63,268 nt of DNA from Vibrio sp. 10N.286.49.B1. Lineage in GTDB: Bacteria > Pseudomonadota > Gammaproteobacteria > Enterobacterales > Vibrionaceae. The stretch covers positions 1,998 to 65,265 of the forward strand of contig NZ_MCUW01000025.1 of assembly GCF_002873335.1 (NCBI RefSeq), written 5' to 3'. Both the position numbers and the translations under genes were made by a program. Under the pieces are notes generated by a model. That model did not search any database. It was not told the origin of the DNA and was given only the letters and a program-made list of their open reading frames with translations. Positions 15,468-24,492 of this stretch are shown here, one piece after another. Position 1 is the stretch's first letter, and each line of letters opens with the position of its first letter.

Positions 15468-15562
15468 TAGACCTTTTGTTACTTAGTGTCAATAAAATAA
15501 TTTAGACCTTTTATTACATGAAAAAACAGCACCCGCAGGGGTGCTGTTATCGTGTAACAAAA
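15468..15562. repeat. iterated 15-bp motif, possible res site or operator
   Basis: TAGACCTTTTGTTAC at 15468-15482 and TAGACCTTTTATTAC at 15503-15517 are direct repeats with one difference, 35 bp apart. A partial inverted copy (GTAACAAAAG) lies at 15553-15562, past the terminator. Position just upstream of the serine recombinase gene fits a resolution or autoregulatory site. Confidence 0.6.
15519..15548 (-). terminator. Rho-independent terminator of the tyrosine recombinase operon
   Basis: AACAGCACCC and GGGTGCTGTT form a perfect 10-bp stem with a 4-nt loop; on the minus strand a T-run follows. It lies 23 bp past the stop of the 15571-15996 gene and separates the two island operons. Confidence 0.85.
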
Positions 15563-15570
15563 GTATAGGT

Positions 15571-15996
15571 TTATTTACTTACACCACCTTTAAAGCTCTG
15601 CATGGTCTTTTGAAACACATCCATGACGCTTGGGTTCGTCTTGGCAATGCTGGATAACTTTTGAATGAAAGCCTGAAGCTTACCAATCTCTGACTGTGCT
15701 ACCGCAAGTTGCGCCTCCAGTTGTATCACCTTTTGTGCTAAATCCACGTCTTGTTGCAAGTAAGCAATTAACTCCTTGTTTTCAGACGAAACAGGCTTGC
15801 CCCTTAATACTTGCTTTTTCTGCTTGTACTCGTGCTTGATATTGGCGTACTTGTCGAGCGTTTGTCTCGTTGTAGCGATACCCAAGCTGGATTCTATTTT
15901 TGTGACTAGCAAATCCCACGTTAGTTTACCCTCCCAGCTTCGGATGAGGGCTTGAATGGAGATTTGCTGTTCAGTTTCTAGTGATTTAATTGCCAT
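15571..15996 (-). CDS. small HTH/coiled-coil protein of the recombinase operon
   Basis: 141 aa from ATG 15996 (MAIKSLETEQQ), 10 bp after the third recombinase stop; longer in-frame starts lie inside that gene and are not favoured. The N-terminal half has an HTH-like stretch (about residues 25-52, with ATTRQTLDKYANIKH). The second half is a coiled coil (DLAQKVIQLEAQLAVAQSEI). This is the size and layout of TnpC of Tn554-type elements, which assists the two tyrosine recombinases there. Here it follows three recombinases. Role inferred from architecture. Confidence 0.7.
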   Translation of the reverse strand: MAIKSLETEQQISIQALIRSWEGKLTWDLLVTKIESSLGIATTRQTLDKYANIKHEYKQKKQVLRGKPVSSENKELIAYLQQDVDLAQKVIQLEAQLAVAQSEIGKLQAFIQKLSSIAKTNPSVMDVFQKTMQSFKGGVSK

Positions 15997-16006
15997 ATTT
16001 ATTGCC

Positions 16007-18325
16007 CTAGAGTAATCCCAAGAAACCCAAGAATTTATCTGTGGCTTCATCTCTTTTATTGTCGTTTTTTGCCTCAATAGCAGCTTGCAGGGCTTGCTCG
16101 GCATCAGGTAGCGCTAACTCTGTATCTTCCACTGTTTGGGTCTCTAAATTGGTGATTCTTATGCTGTTTGAACCAGCTAGCAATCGCACCATACGACCTT
16201 CTTCTATCGCCTCATCGGACAGCACTTCAATGAGTTTTTTTAGCATACAAGTATTGCGATAATGGGTTCTGTACCACTTGTGCTGCGCTTCACTTGTTTC
16301 AAAGTTGATAGACGCCTGAACCCTCTCCAAGTTATGCGTTTGCACTTTCAAATCCTTCTGGAGTAAGTCGATTGCCTCACTATCATGGGTCACATGGCAA
16401 GAAGATGAGCATAACGCACATTGCGTTTCAAATTCCGACATATAAGTACAGGGTGAGAGGGCAAGGTTTTGATCGCAAAACCCTGTCTCATGAACAAAAG
16501 TCGGCGTTTCATTGTCGATAGCCTCATTAAATTGTTCCATGGTCAAGATACGAAGTTTTAACTTATTTTCAACCTCGCTTTCTGGTTCATTAGAGTAAGA
16601 GATATCCCCAATGACAGAAGCATTTTGAGCGTCAGTGGTATGGATATAGGTCAGTGTCTGCTCGGCGCTCTTTCTGCCTGACAACATAGAAATAAGATGG
16701 TGAGGCAGTCCTTTTTTCGCCAGAAAATCATTTTGCCAATGGCGCAGTTGGTGCGGCTTGAGCAAAAAGCTGGATGAGAACCCGTGTCGTTCAAAGAGCG
16801 TAAGCCTATTTTTATTGCCTTTTATTAGGTCGTCAGAAAAAAAATGACCTAGCGAATGGATAGGCACTAAAAAGAAGGGGTGTGTCACTCTGCCACCCAA
16901 TTGCTTTTGTGTGTAGGCAAATAATGCGTTCTCAAAATCCACAAGTTTAGTTTGATGTTTATTATAACCTTTTAGGTGAGGTTGATTCATCTCGATGGTG
17001 TGATTTTGAAACTCTGCTACGGTGAGTTCTTCCTTGCCTGCTGTATAGTTATCGTATTGAAGCTGCTCAGCGAATGAACATCCTGCAAGCGCAAAAGCGT
17101 AAGGGCACTTGCTCTTAAACACCAGAGTGTCGAAGGCTTCAAGCTGTGCAATGGGCTTGATGAACTTTAGATGATGCGATCTATGCGTCCTATCTATTGC
17201 TCCCTTCGAATCTGGCGTGACGCGCACACATTTGTCACTACCGTCAAAAAAGCCAAGCAGCAAACCAAGATGTAATAGGTTGGTTGATTTGCTCATGGAA
17301 GGCTTAAGCAGGGCAATATTTTCATCGCTGGGCTTAAATTCACCGAGCACTTCTTTGAGAGGGCGACTCGGCTTTTGATAGAACCGAGCCAGCGCTCTTG
17401 CAGGTTCTGTAGCGAGAATGGTGTAGTGCAAGGCTCTGTCTAAGCTATCGACCATTTCTGCATTAATGTGGTTTGCATTATCCTTGTACCCCTTCGAGCC
17501 TCGCCAGTGGAGGTAATGCACCGTTTTTTCCTCGCCATTGACAACTTGTGTATGAGACTTTATGCGTTGCACTGTTAAAAGCACTTGCTCTGCGCCAATT
17601 CGATTGGGTGCAGCCATGCCAAGTGCTGCCATTGTGCAACTAAAGCTGCCTCGTTGCTCTTGCGTCGGTAATAAAAGGGGTTGCCAAGCATCAACATCTT
17701 CCTTGTCACCATCCTGATAGGCTGGAATAACATCATAGAAGATAGCCCCGAGCGCCAGTAGTGCGTTTTCGGAGGGGAGCTTGTTTTGTTCTGCTTGTAG
17801 CGCATCATCGCCACTTTTAGTGCGAACTGATTCACCTGTAGTATTAATGTAGGGCTGACAGCTTTTCGCGAGCATTTTATGTTGATGCAGCCAGTTGATA
17901 AAAGGTGGTAAGTTTCGGCTGTATGTCATCAGGTTGATGGCAGATTGAATCCTTTCAAGGGTGGCGGTTGCGATATTCTCATTTAGGTGACAAAGGAAGA
18001 CTCTTGCGGATGTGATTTTATCTCTTTTCTTGTCTGTAGATATGTTTTCTTTCAATATATCAAGGGTATAGGTAAATAATAACTCATGCATCTCGGGTGC
18101 TAAACGATCTTCGTCCGTGAAACGCGTACCCATTCTTGGCTGCTTTCTATTTAGATTACAAAAGTAAATATTCTGGGTTCTGTTGTCACTGTCGGTAAAT
18201 GTGACAGCAATATCTTCCCAAGATGCCTGCTCACCTTGAGCGTTGGTAAATCCAATCAGAGGCTGTGCTTTCTTTTTGGCGACATAAGCGCGTTGATTAT
18301 CAATGTAGCGGTTAATCTGACTCAT
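16007..18325 (-). CDS. large tyrosine recombinase (third of trio)
   Basis: 772 aa from ATG 18325, which overlaps the previous stop as ATGA; an ATG at 18364 would overlap by 43 bp and is less likely. The catalytic core is recognisable: Arg in APNRIGAEQV (about residue 240), KPHQLRHW (H-x-x-R-H, about 540) and GRKSAEQTLTYIH with the likely nucleophilic tyrosine (about 570). A cysteine cluster follows (FCDQN...PCTYM...QCALCSSSC), probably a zinc-binding module. The long N-terminal extension has no recognised domain. Works presumably as a complex with the two recombinases upstream. Confidence 0.8.
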   Translation of the reverse strand: MSQINRYIDNQRAYVAKKKAQPLIGFTNAQGEQASWEDIAVTFTDSDNRTQNIYFCNLNRKQPRMGTRFTDEDRLAPEMHELLFTYTLDILKENISTDKKRDKITSARVFLCHLNENIATATLERIQSAINLMTYSRNLPPFINWLHQHKMLAKSCQPYINTTGESVRTKSGDDALQAEQNKLPSENALLALGAIFYDVIPAYQDGDKEDVDAWQPLLLPTQEQRGSFSCTMAALGMAAPNRIGAEQVLLTVQRIKSHTQVVNGEEKTVHYLHWRGSKGYKDNANHINAEMVDSLDRALHYTILATEPARALARFYQKPSRPLKEVLGEFKPSDENIALLKPSMSKSTNLLHLGLLLGFFDGSDKCVRVTPDSKGAIDRTHRSHHLKFIKPIAQLEAFDTLVFKSKCPYAFALAGCSFAEQLQYDNYTAGKEELTVAEFQNHTIEMNQPHLKGYNKHQTKLVDFENALFAYTQKQLGGRVTHPFFLVPIHSLGHFFSDDLIKGNKNRLTLFERHGFSSSFLLKPHQLRHWQNDFLAKKGLPHHLISMLSGRKSAEQTLTYIHTTDAQNASVIGDISYSNEPESEVENKLKLRILTMEQFNEAIDNETPTFVHETGFCDQNLALSPCTYMSEFETQCALCSSSCHVTHDSEAIDLLQKDLKVQTHNLERVQASINFETSEAQHKWYRTHYRNTCMLKKLIEVLSDEAIEEGRMVRLLAGSNSIRITNLETQTVEDTELALPDAEQALQAAIEAKNDNKRDEATDKFLGFLGLL

Positions 18326-19968
18326 TTTTGCGCCCCCACTTTCATGGTTTGTCGTTCTTCGCACAGCATCATTGTCACTCTGATATAAAGAATAATGGTT
18401 TGCAGTCGTTTAACCGTGGCGGGGTGGCCTGATTGACTATTAATCGCCAGTTTACGCTCTGCCTTATCTAAATATTGCTGATGGTTTGCGGTTTCCAAAG
18501 GTCGAAAGTTATTACAGGGATAGCACCCCATTGGGGCGGCTCCCTTTGATTGACAGCTTGAGCAGTTGGCTGGGTTAAGTTTGTGCCCCATCTCTTCATC
18601 GAACGGGCTTCTCACCTTAAAGTCAGGGTGTTGCTGTAATTCTTTCGAAGATACACTGTCAAAACGTTGTATGACACTGTTACCCGCATAGGCTTCGTCT
18701 ATTTTGACTCGCTCAGGCGCTTTTAAATCAAGGTAATTCATTATTGCCTCTACCGTAACACCTGTAATGGCGGCAATTTGCGCAGGGCTTAACCCCATCC
18801 AAGCGGCGAGGGTTAACTGGGTATGACGCCAGCGATTATTTTTAAATGCAAGAGGCTTGTGCGCTATTCGGTCACTCTTGATACTTAATTTTTTTTCGAA
18901 GAGGTAAGCAATACGTTTGGCAAGACTTACCGAAGAGAGATGGAAAGCCTCTGATGTGTCGCTCACGGATTGAAAGAGACTCTCTTTTGTATCAAATTTT
19001 GCGGAGAATAAACTTTGGTCTGGAAACAAGGGGAGTCGTTGCATTAGCTCTTTTGTTTCACTCTCAGAGAGGACAACGCCACTCTTGCTCAATGACGCGC
19101 AAAGGAAAGTTTCGTACACTTGGTAATACTGAAGCAACAATTCAGACAGATTTGGCTCCAAGCGATGTGAACGTGACTCGGCATCGACTCTAAACGCTCC
19201 AGTTTTACCTTTGAAGGTTCGTAGGTGCAACTGCTCTACATCAGAAAAATGATGCTGCGTTAAAGGCTGCCAATCACGGTTGCTTTCTTTGTGCGACTTA
19301 AATGTTTGACCCACCCGCAAAAGGTCACACCATTTAATTTTAACCAGTTGCGTAGGTCTTCTTACAATGGCCACCATCAACTGACAAGCCAGAACGGTTC
19401 TAAGGCGAGTGAAATGTTGTGCTGTTGCAATCTCACTGCTGAGTGCATGGAGGGTTTCAATTCTTAGTGCTTCAAGAAGGTTATCACGCTCGATTTCACT
19501 GTAAGCGCCTGTTGTTTCATCAAGGATACTTTTTGAGCCATCACTTACACCTAAATTTTCATCCTTAACGATGTCATAGAGCGGAGTAAGAAGACTGCTG
19601 CGGTACTCGTGACTTCGTTTGTTAAATGCGTATAGGGCATTTTTTACATTCTTTTTATAGTCCGTGAGCGTTAACCACCACGCCTCAAAAGTCGTTGGCT
19701 CTAAGTAACTGCAAATGGTTTTTAAGATGCTGACATGGGTATTTATGGTTGAATAAGCATAATGTTTAGCAACGTGCGCGATAGTCAGTCGTAGGTCGAG
19801 AAAGGTTTCGCTATCTAGTTCATTCGTCCAGTCAAGGTAAAGGGTTTTCTTGTAGCCAAGCAACCATTCATCAGAAAAGAGATCGAACTCGTAACCCGTT
19901 TCTTTTGCTTGAAAGGTTCGTTTTCCTTGATAGCTATTTTTTAAGCTTTTAAGTTCAGTGCTGTTCAT
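18322..19968 (-). CDS. tyrosine recombinase (second of trio)
   Basis: 548 aa. A catalytic arginine is in VRRPTQLVKIKW (about residue 209), the second region reads NNRWRHTQLT (about 375, R-x-R-H with the usual first histidine replaced by asparagine or arginine) and a candidate tyrosine is in VEAIMNYLDL (about 410). A C-terminal zinc-ribbon-like cluster follows (NCSSCQ...GCYPCNNF, about 470-490). The start overlaps the first recombinase stop by 4 bp and its stop overlaps the third recombinase start by 4 bp, so the trio is translationally coupled. Its departure from the H-x-x-R motif suggests a partly divergent partner. Confidence 0.75.
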   Translation of the reverse strand: MNSTELKSLKNSYQGKRTFQAKETGYEFDLFSDEWLLGYKKTLYLDWTNELDSETFLDLRLTIAHVAKHYAYSTINTHVSILKTICSYLEPTTFEAWWLTLTDYKKNVKNALYAFNKRSHEYRSSLLTPLYDIVKDENLGVSDGSKSILDETTGAYSEIERDNLLEALRIETLHALSSEIATAQHFTRLRTVLACQLMVAIVRRPTQLVKIKWCDLLRVGQTFKSHKESNRDWQPLTQHHFSDVEQLHLRTFKGKTGAFRVDAESRSHRLEPNLSELLLQYYQVYETFLCASLSKSGVVLSESETKELMQRLPLFPDQSLFSAKFDTKESLFQSVSDTSEAFHLSSVSLAKRIAYLFEKKLSIKSDRIAHKPLAFKNNRWRHTQLTLAAWMGLSPAQIAAITGVTVEAIMNYLDLKAPERVKIDEAYAGNSVIQRFDSVSSKELQQHPDFKVRSPFDEEMGHKLNPANCSSCQSKGAAPMGCYPCNNFRPLETANHQQYLDKAERKLAINSQSGHPATVKRLQTIILYIRVTMMLCEERQTMKVGAQK

Positions 19969-21308
19969 TTGCTATCTCTCAGGTTGGGTACGGATTGGCT
20001 CTGGTTATTGGATGAAATTTCAGCTACCGTCACGGCTAATTGGAACTCGTTGTAGACTGATGCCATTTTTGAGTCCTCTACCCAGCCCATTGCATATTTG
20101 CGAAGGTCTTCGATTTTATCTGGTGAGAACCCTTTGGCTTTGGCTTTGTTTTCAAAGATTTCATTCCACTTATGACGAAGTAGATGTGGATGTAGTGCTA
20201 TCCCGACACAACCTCCAATCGTCTTAATGACCTTGTACATTGCGTTGTAAGACATTGGCTTACCGATAGTTCTTCCTTTTTCTGAGATGAAAAGGAAGTC
20301 ATGTTCATGAGAGTTTGGTGTACTTTTGCGCACTGTTTCGATGTAGAGCTTAATCAGCTTCATTAAATCGTGAGGGATTGAAACAGATAATGCTTTTGTT
20401 TTGTTTGCAGCGGGAAGACGCCTTGTGTCCGTTGGGTCATCGGGGGTTCGGGTGAGCAGGAATCTAGGATTGTCCCAATCGTCCACTAAATCACTCACTT
20501 TCAATTTCAGAACAGCCCCAACACGAACACCTGTATCAACCAATATTTGGGTGATAATTTGATTTCGAAGCTTGCTCGACTTGAATGGGTTGTTTGGCGA
20601 GTGCTCTTGAATAACCTCTAATAAATTAAAAAATTTATCGGATGGAATGACCGATTCAAGGGGATCTTTTGTGATGGTATTGTCTTTTCGGGAGCTAGAG
20701 ATTGCTGTGCTGATGTAGAGTTTGAATTTATTAAACTGGTCATCCGTGGAGATTTGCTGCTCAGTCTCAGCTTTATCGTAGTGATGGCATACATATAAAA
20801 ATTCAATGTAGGCTTTAAGACGGTTGAGGCGTTGATAAAAAGTATGTGCTGAGACTTCTGGTTGACTGTTGGATGTCGCATGGATTGCATCCCTGATTCT
20901 TTTATCGGTAAGGCTAACGACAGTGCCGCTTTCGCTCCCATCCTCAGTGTCCACATAGAATTTACAAGCACGAATATAATCGTCTATTTCCTCGATAGAT
21001 AGAAAAGTGCCACTTGCTACACGCTCGACAAGGTCAATGTTCTTTTGCATGAAGAAGCAGTACAAAAACTTCAACTCATAAGCATATTTCTTTCGAGTGT
21101 AGAATGATGGTGACTGTTTTGATTTCCCCTTTTTTGACTTCAACTTTGAAAGTGGGGACTTATGATTGCTATTAAGATAAGCGTTAAGGTACAAGCAGCA
21201 AGGCAGACCACTCCGCTGAGCAACTACGGGAAAAGAAGCGTTATTTATATCCTTGTATATCCTAACTTGAATACTTTCACTTAAATCAATCATTACAAAA
21301 CTGACCAT
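19965..21308 (-). CDS. tyrosine recombinase (first of trio)
   Basis: 447 aa (or 442 aa from the second ATG at 21293; neither start has a clear SD). The integrase core is complete: Arg in DTGVRVGAVLKLKVSDL (about residue 266), HPHLLRHKW (H-L-L-R-H, about 380), then MGWVEDSKMASVYNEF with the nucleophilic tyrosine. An N-terminal SAM-like DNA-binding part precedes it. It is first in the recombinase operon and next to the island's right end, as expected for an integrase beside its attachment site. Confidence 0.85.
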   Translation of the reverse strand: MVSFVMIDLSESIQVRIYKDINNASFPVVAQRSGLPCCLYLNAYLNSNHKSPLSKLKSKKGKSKQSPSFYTRKKYAYELKFLYCFFMQKNIDLVERVASGTFLSIEEIDDYIRACKFYVDTEDGSESGTVVSLTDKRIRDAIHATSNSQPEVSAHTFYQRLNRLKAYIEFLYVCHHYDKAETEQQISTDDQFNKFKLYISTAISSSRKDNTITKDPLESVIPSDKFFNLLEVIQEHSPNNPFKSSKLRNQIITQILVDTGVRVGAVLKLKVSDLVDDWDNPRFLLTRTPDDPTDTRRLPAANKTKALSVSIPHDLMKLIKLYIETVRKSTPNSHEHDFLFISEKGRTIGKPMSYNAMYKVIKTIGGCVGIALHPHLLRHKWNEIFENKAKAKGFSPDKIEDLRKYAMGWVEDSKMASVYNEFQLAVTVAEISSNNQSQSVPNLRDSK

Positions 21309-21356
21309 TAGTTATACATAAATACACCATATATGCACTTTTAATATTTGTAAAGC

Positions 21357-21383
21357 AAAAAAAAAGGACTCCAACTGGAATCC
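21357..21383 (-). terminator. nth terminator, island boundary marker
   Basis: On the minus strand GGATTCCA and TGGAGTCC pair (one G-T) with a tight loop, followed by nine T. It lies 25 bp after the nth stop and is intact, so the island joins on its far side. Confidence 0.75.
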
Positions 21384-21407
21384 CTAACTTTATCACATGC
21401 ACTTTCT

Positions 21408-22043
21408 TTACGTTTTTTTTGGTGGAGTGTATTCACATAAATCTTCGATGATGCAGCTTCCACAACGTGGTTTGCGTGCAACGCAGGTATAGCGTCCATG
21501 AAGAATGAGCCAGTGGTGCACATCGAGCTTAAATTCACTGGGTATAACCTTGAGGAGTTTCGCCTCAACATCGTCAACCGTTTTTCCCATCGCCAGCTTA
21601 GTGCGATTAGAGACTCTGTAAATATGTGTATCGACGGCAATGGTTGGCCAACCAAAGGCGGTATTCAAGACGACGTTGGCGGTTTTTCGACCCACACCAG
21701 GTAACGCTTCTAGCGCTTCTCTATTTTCAGGGACCACGCTTGCGTGCTGCTCAACCAAAATACGGCATGTCTTAATCACGTTCTCAGCTTTTGAATTAAA
21801 TAAGCCAATCGTTTTGATATAGTCTTTTACCCCGTCCACACCTAGAGCAAGAATGCCCTCTGGTGTATTAGCAACAGGGTAAAGTTTGTCTGTGGCTTTG
21901 TTGACACTCACATCGGTCGCTTGTGCAGATAAAAGAACGGCGATCAGTAACTCGAATGGACTGCTCCAATTAAGTTCGGTCTCCGGCTTTGGGTTGTTCT
22001 CGCGGAGTCGTTCTAGAATTTGTCTTCTTTTTATATTATTCAT
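21408..22043 (-). CDS. nth: endonuclease III
   Basis: 211 aa, the family's normal length. Bifunctional DNA glycosylase/AP lyase for oxidised pyrimidines. The helix-hairpin-helix LPGVGRKTANVV (about 114-125) holds the catalytic lysine, and VDTHIYRVSNR (about 137-147) holds the catalytic aspartate. The C-terminal cysteines (TCVARKPRCGSCIIEDLC) form the C-x6-C-x2-C-x5-C [4Fe-4S] site. It follows rsxE by 78 bp, the conserved rsx-nth order of gammaproteobacteria. Confidence 0.97.
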   Translation of the reverse strand: MNNIKRRQILERLRENNPKPETELNWSSPFELLIAVLLSAQATDVSVNKATDKLYPVANTPEGILALGVDGVKDYIKTIGLFNSKAENVIKTCRILVEQHASVVPENREALEALPGVGRKTANVVLNTAFGWPTIAVDTHIYRVSNRTKLAMGKTVDDVEAKLLKVIPSEFKLDVHHWLILHGRYTCVARKPRCGSCIIEDLCEYTPPKKT

Positions 22044-22121
22044 TGCTGACTAATTTTTTCTTCCAGTGAATAAATGCTCAGTATTCGTGTCCGAACGGTG
22101 CCAGACATCGGTGAAGCATGA

Positions 22122-22811
22122 TTAGTTTGTCACTCTTGCTCTTTCTATTGCAGGTTTGTCTTGTTTCGGCTGACGCATTTCAATTTTTCTATCAATGACA
22201 TTCTTAAGCGCAATAAGAAAACCTACGCCGATAAACGCGCCAGGGGGTAATAACGCAAGCAAGAACTGGCTGTCGAATTGAAAGACTTGAATTCGTAATG
22301 CTGACGCCCAGTCTCCAAGTAACAAGTCTGCGCCGTCAAAGAGCGTACCGTTACCGATGATTTCGCGCATTGCGCCTAGCAAAACTAAAACAGCCGTCAT
22401 ACCTAATCCCATCCATAAGCCATCAAGTGCGGCAGGCAAGACTTCATTCTTGGAGGCAAAAGCTTCTGCACGTCCAATAATGATGCAATTCGTCACTATT
22501 AATGGAATGAAGATGCCTAGCGATAAGTAGAGTCCGTAGGCGTAAGCATTCATTAATAATTGAACACAGGTCACCAACGCCGCAATGATCATGACAAAAA
22601 CGGGTATTCGAACTTCTTTTGGGACGTAGTCGCGAATGAGTGACACCGTGACATTAGAGCCAACTAAAACAGCAAGTGTCGCTAACCCCAATCCTAGGGC
22701 ATTCGTCACCGTTGAAGAGACCGCGAGCAATGGACATAAACCCAATAATTGCACCAGAGCAGGGTTGTTGTCCCACAAGCCATTTTTTGCGAGTTGTCTA
22801 GATGTACTCAT
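22122..22811 (-). CDS. rsxE: electron transport complex subunit RsxE/RnfE
   Basis: 229 aa inner-membrane subunit with about six hydrophobic segments; the family's [14 protein letters not shown] lies near residue 20. RnfE pairs with RnfA to form the membrane core that passes electrons across the bilayer. The start overlaps the rsxG stop by 4 bp. Part of rsxABCDGE, which couples NADH:ferredoxin redox chemistry to ion movement and, in E. coli, keeps SoxR reduced. Confidence 0.97.
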   Translation of the reverse strand: MSTSRQLAKNGLWDNNPALVQLLGLCPLLAVSSTVTNALGLGLATLAVLVGSNVTVSLIRDYVPKEVRIPVFVMIIAALVTCVQLLMNAYAYGLYLSLGIFIPLIVTNCIIIGRAEAFASKNEVLPAALDGLWMGLGMTAVLVLLGAMREIIGNGTLFDGADLLLGDWASALRIQVFQFDSQFLLALLPPGAFIGVGFLIALKNVIDRKIEMRQPKQDKPAIERARVTN

Positions 22812-23446
22812 GATTTACCTCCACAGTTTAACGGCTGCTTGAGAATAATGTCGCGGTTAGCATTAACATAGTTAACCGTATTTTTAACGGCCTTTACGAC
22901 TGCTCGAGGGGTGATGGTCGCGCCAGTAAAGGAATCGAACTGGCCGCCATCTTTGCGCACGGCCCACTCAGAGTTATTGTCAGGGGTCACTTGCTTACCA
23001 GTGAAACTTAACATCCAATCTGTGATCCTAAGATCGATCTTATCACCGAGCCCTGGCGTTTCTTGATGAGACAACACACGAGAGCCCAATATAACACCAT
23101 TAATATCGATGCCGACAATAATACGGATAGCGCCATTGTAACCATCAGGTGCGATGCTTTCTATTGCCATCGCTGTGGGCGCGCCAGATTGAGTCGCAAT
23201 ATAGAGTGGCTGTGCAGAATCGCTACCCAGTAAAGGGCCGCTGACAAGCGTGCATGACGCATACAATTCATTATCATGGAGAGAATGGGGGATAACCTCA
23301 TTCAAAGTGGCCTGCAGCTGGGCTCGCTCTTGCTGTAGGATTTGATCTTTTGTCAGATACTGCGTCAACGCCACAACCCCAGTAGAAGCGCAGGCAAAAA
23401 TAGCCAATGTTAGTCCGTTTTTACGAATCGCGTTTAACATAGTCAT
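22808..23446 (-). CDS. rsxG: electron transport complex subunit RsxG/RnfG
   Basis: 212 aa. An N-terminal membrane anchor ([20 protein letters not shown]) is followed by a periplasmic FMN-binding domain. [11 protein letters not shown] (about residue 168) is the S/TGAT-x-T motif where FMN is covalently attached through threonine. The ATG shares one base with the rsxD stop. Confidence 0.96.
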   Translation of the reverse strand: MTMLNAIRKNGLTLAIFACASTGVVALTQYLTKDQILQQERAQLQATLNEVIPHSLHDNELYASCTLVSGPLLGSDSAQPLYIATQSGAPTAMAIESIAPDGYNGAIRIIVGIDINGVILGSRVLSHQETPGLGDKIDLRITDWMLSFTGKQVTPDNNSEWAVRKDGGQFDSFTGATITPRAVVKAVKNTVNYVNANRDIILKQPLNCGGKS

Positions 23447-24492
23447 TAATGTCCGTAAGTTCTAGGTTTCGTGTAGTAGTCGATTAACGGCACACACATA
23501 TTGGCAAGTAATACTGCAAAGGCGACACCGTCTGGGAATCCGCCCCATGTCCGAATAACAAACACCATGACACCGATGAAAGCACCATATAGAAGGCGAC
23601 CTTTTATCGTTGTTGAAGCCGACACTGGGTCGGTGGCAATAAAAAAGGCCCCTAACATGGTTGCACCAGACAATAGGTGTAGCAACGGAGAGGCAGATTC
23701 ACCTGGATAAATGAGGGCAAACAAACCACTGATAACAATAAGTGAACCGATAAAAGCAGCTGGAATGTGCCATTGAATAACCCGCAATTTAAGGAGCAAT
23801 AACCCACCTGCCAAGTAAGCCAAATTCACCCACTCCCAGCCAATACCCGCTAAACTAGAAAAGATAGGTTGTTGGAATATTTCAGTCGAGGTATATCCGT
23901 TTTTGAAGCCAGTCTTTAACGCATCCAGTGGTGTTGCCATCGTGATGCCATCGATACCGGTGCGGATTTGCTGTAAGGAATAACCATCAACGTCAAAGCC
24001 AGTAAAAATCAGCGAAAACGTATCCTGAAAGGTAATTGACTCGCCGCTTAGTGAATGCGGAGTGATCCAACTTGTCATTTCTACCGGAAATGAAATCAAC
24101 AACACAACGTAAGCGACCATGGCGGGGTTAAATGGGTTTTGTCCTAAGCCACCGTACAGGTGTTTGGCAATAATAATCGCAAAAATCAAACCAATAACCA
24201 CGATCCACCAAGGTGACATTGGCGGGATAGCCACCGCTAGTAGCCATGCAGTGACGAGTGCACTGTAGTCGCTAAGTGCTCTTTTAGGAGAACGCTTGCG
24301 GAGCAACATGATCAGTGCTTCGAGTGTTAAACCAATAATAACGGCCAAACCAAGTTGAATCAGGGTACCCCAGCCGAAAAAGTAGCTTTGCGCTATTAAT
24401 CCCGGCAGCGCACACAAGGCAACGCCCTTCATCAGATCTGGGGTACGTTTACGACTATGAGCATGTGGAGAGCTAGCAATAAAGAACGACAC
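23446..24492 (-). CDS. rsxD: electron transport complex subunit RsxD/RnfD
   Basis: 348 aa integral membrane flavoprotein subunit, with about ten hydrophobic segments and the typical start ([15 protein letters not shown]). The conserved [16 protein letters not shown] lies near residue 115 and [20 protein letters not shown] near 278, close to the family's FMN-linking threonine. Its start shares one base with the rsxC stop. Confidence 0.96.
   Translation of the reverse strand: MSFFIASSPHAHSRKRTPDLMKGVALCALPGLIAQSYFFGWGTLIQLGLAVIIGLTLEALIMLLRKRSPKRALSDYSALVTAWLLAVAIPPMSPWWIVVIGLIFAIIIAKHLYGGLGQNPFNPAMVAYVVLLISFPVEMTSWITPHSLSGESITFQDTFSLIFTGFDVDGYSLQQIRTGIDGITMATPLDALKTGFKNGYTSTEIFQQPIFSSLAGIGWEWVNLAYLAGGLLLLKLRVIQWHIPAAFIGSLIVISGLFALIYPGESASPLLHLLSGATMLGAFFIATDPVSASTTIKGRLLYGAFIGVMVFVIRTWGGFPDGVAFAVLLANMCVPLIDYYTKPRTYGH

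Larger units (their letters stand above)
10981..21356. mobile_element. tyrosine-recombinase-trio genomic island downstream of nth (approximate ends)
   Basis: The resident order rsxABCDGE-nth is intact up to the nth terminator (21357-21383). Immediately beyond lie three overlapping tyrosine recombinase genes and a small HTH/coiled-coil gene, then a serine recombinase operon with a RecD2-like helicase and a short SOS-linked module. The resident radical SAM-DUF1349 pair lies on the far side. Three consecutive recombinases plus a small protein recall Tn554 (TnpA, TnpB, TnpC), RIT elements and Gamma-Mobile-Trio islands; I cannot assign one by eye. No convincing direct or inverted repeats were found at the edges, so limits are approximate: right end between 21309 and 21356, left end probably between 10981 and 11121. 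Confidence 0.7.

Noticed and set aside
10981..21356. Firm assignment of the island to the Gamma-Mobile-Trio or Tn554 family
   Set aside because: The layout is similar, but I cannot match the proteins, and in particular the small one, to the named GmtX/Y/Z or TnpC sequences by eye.
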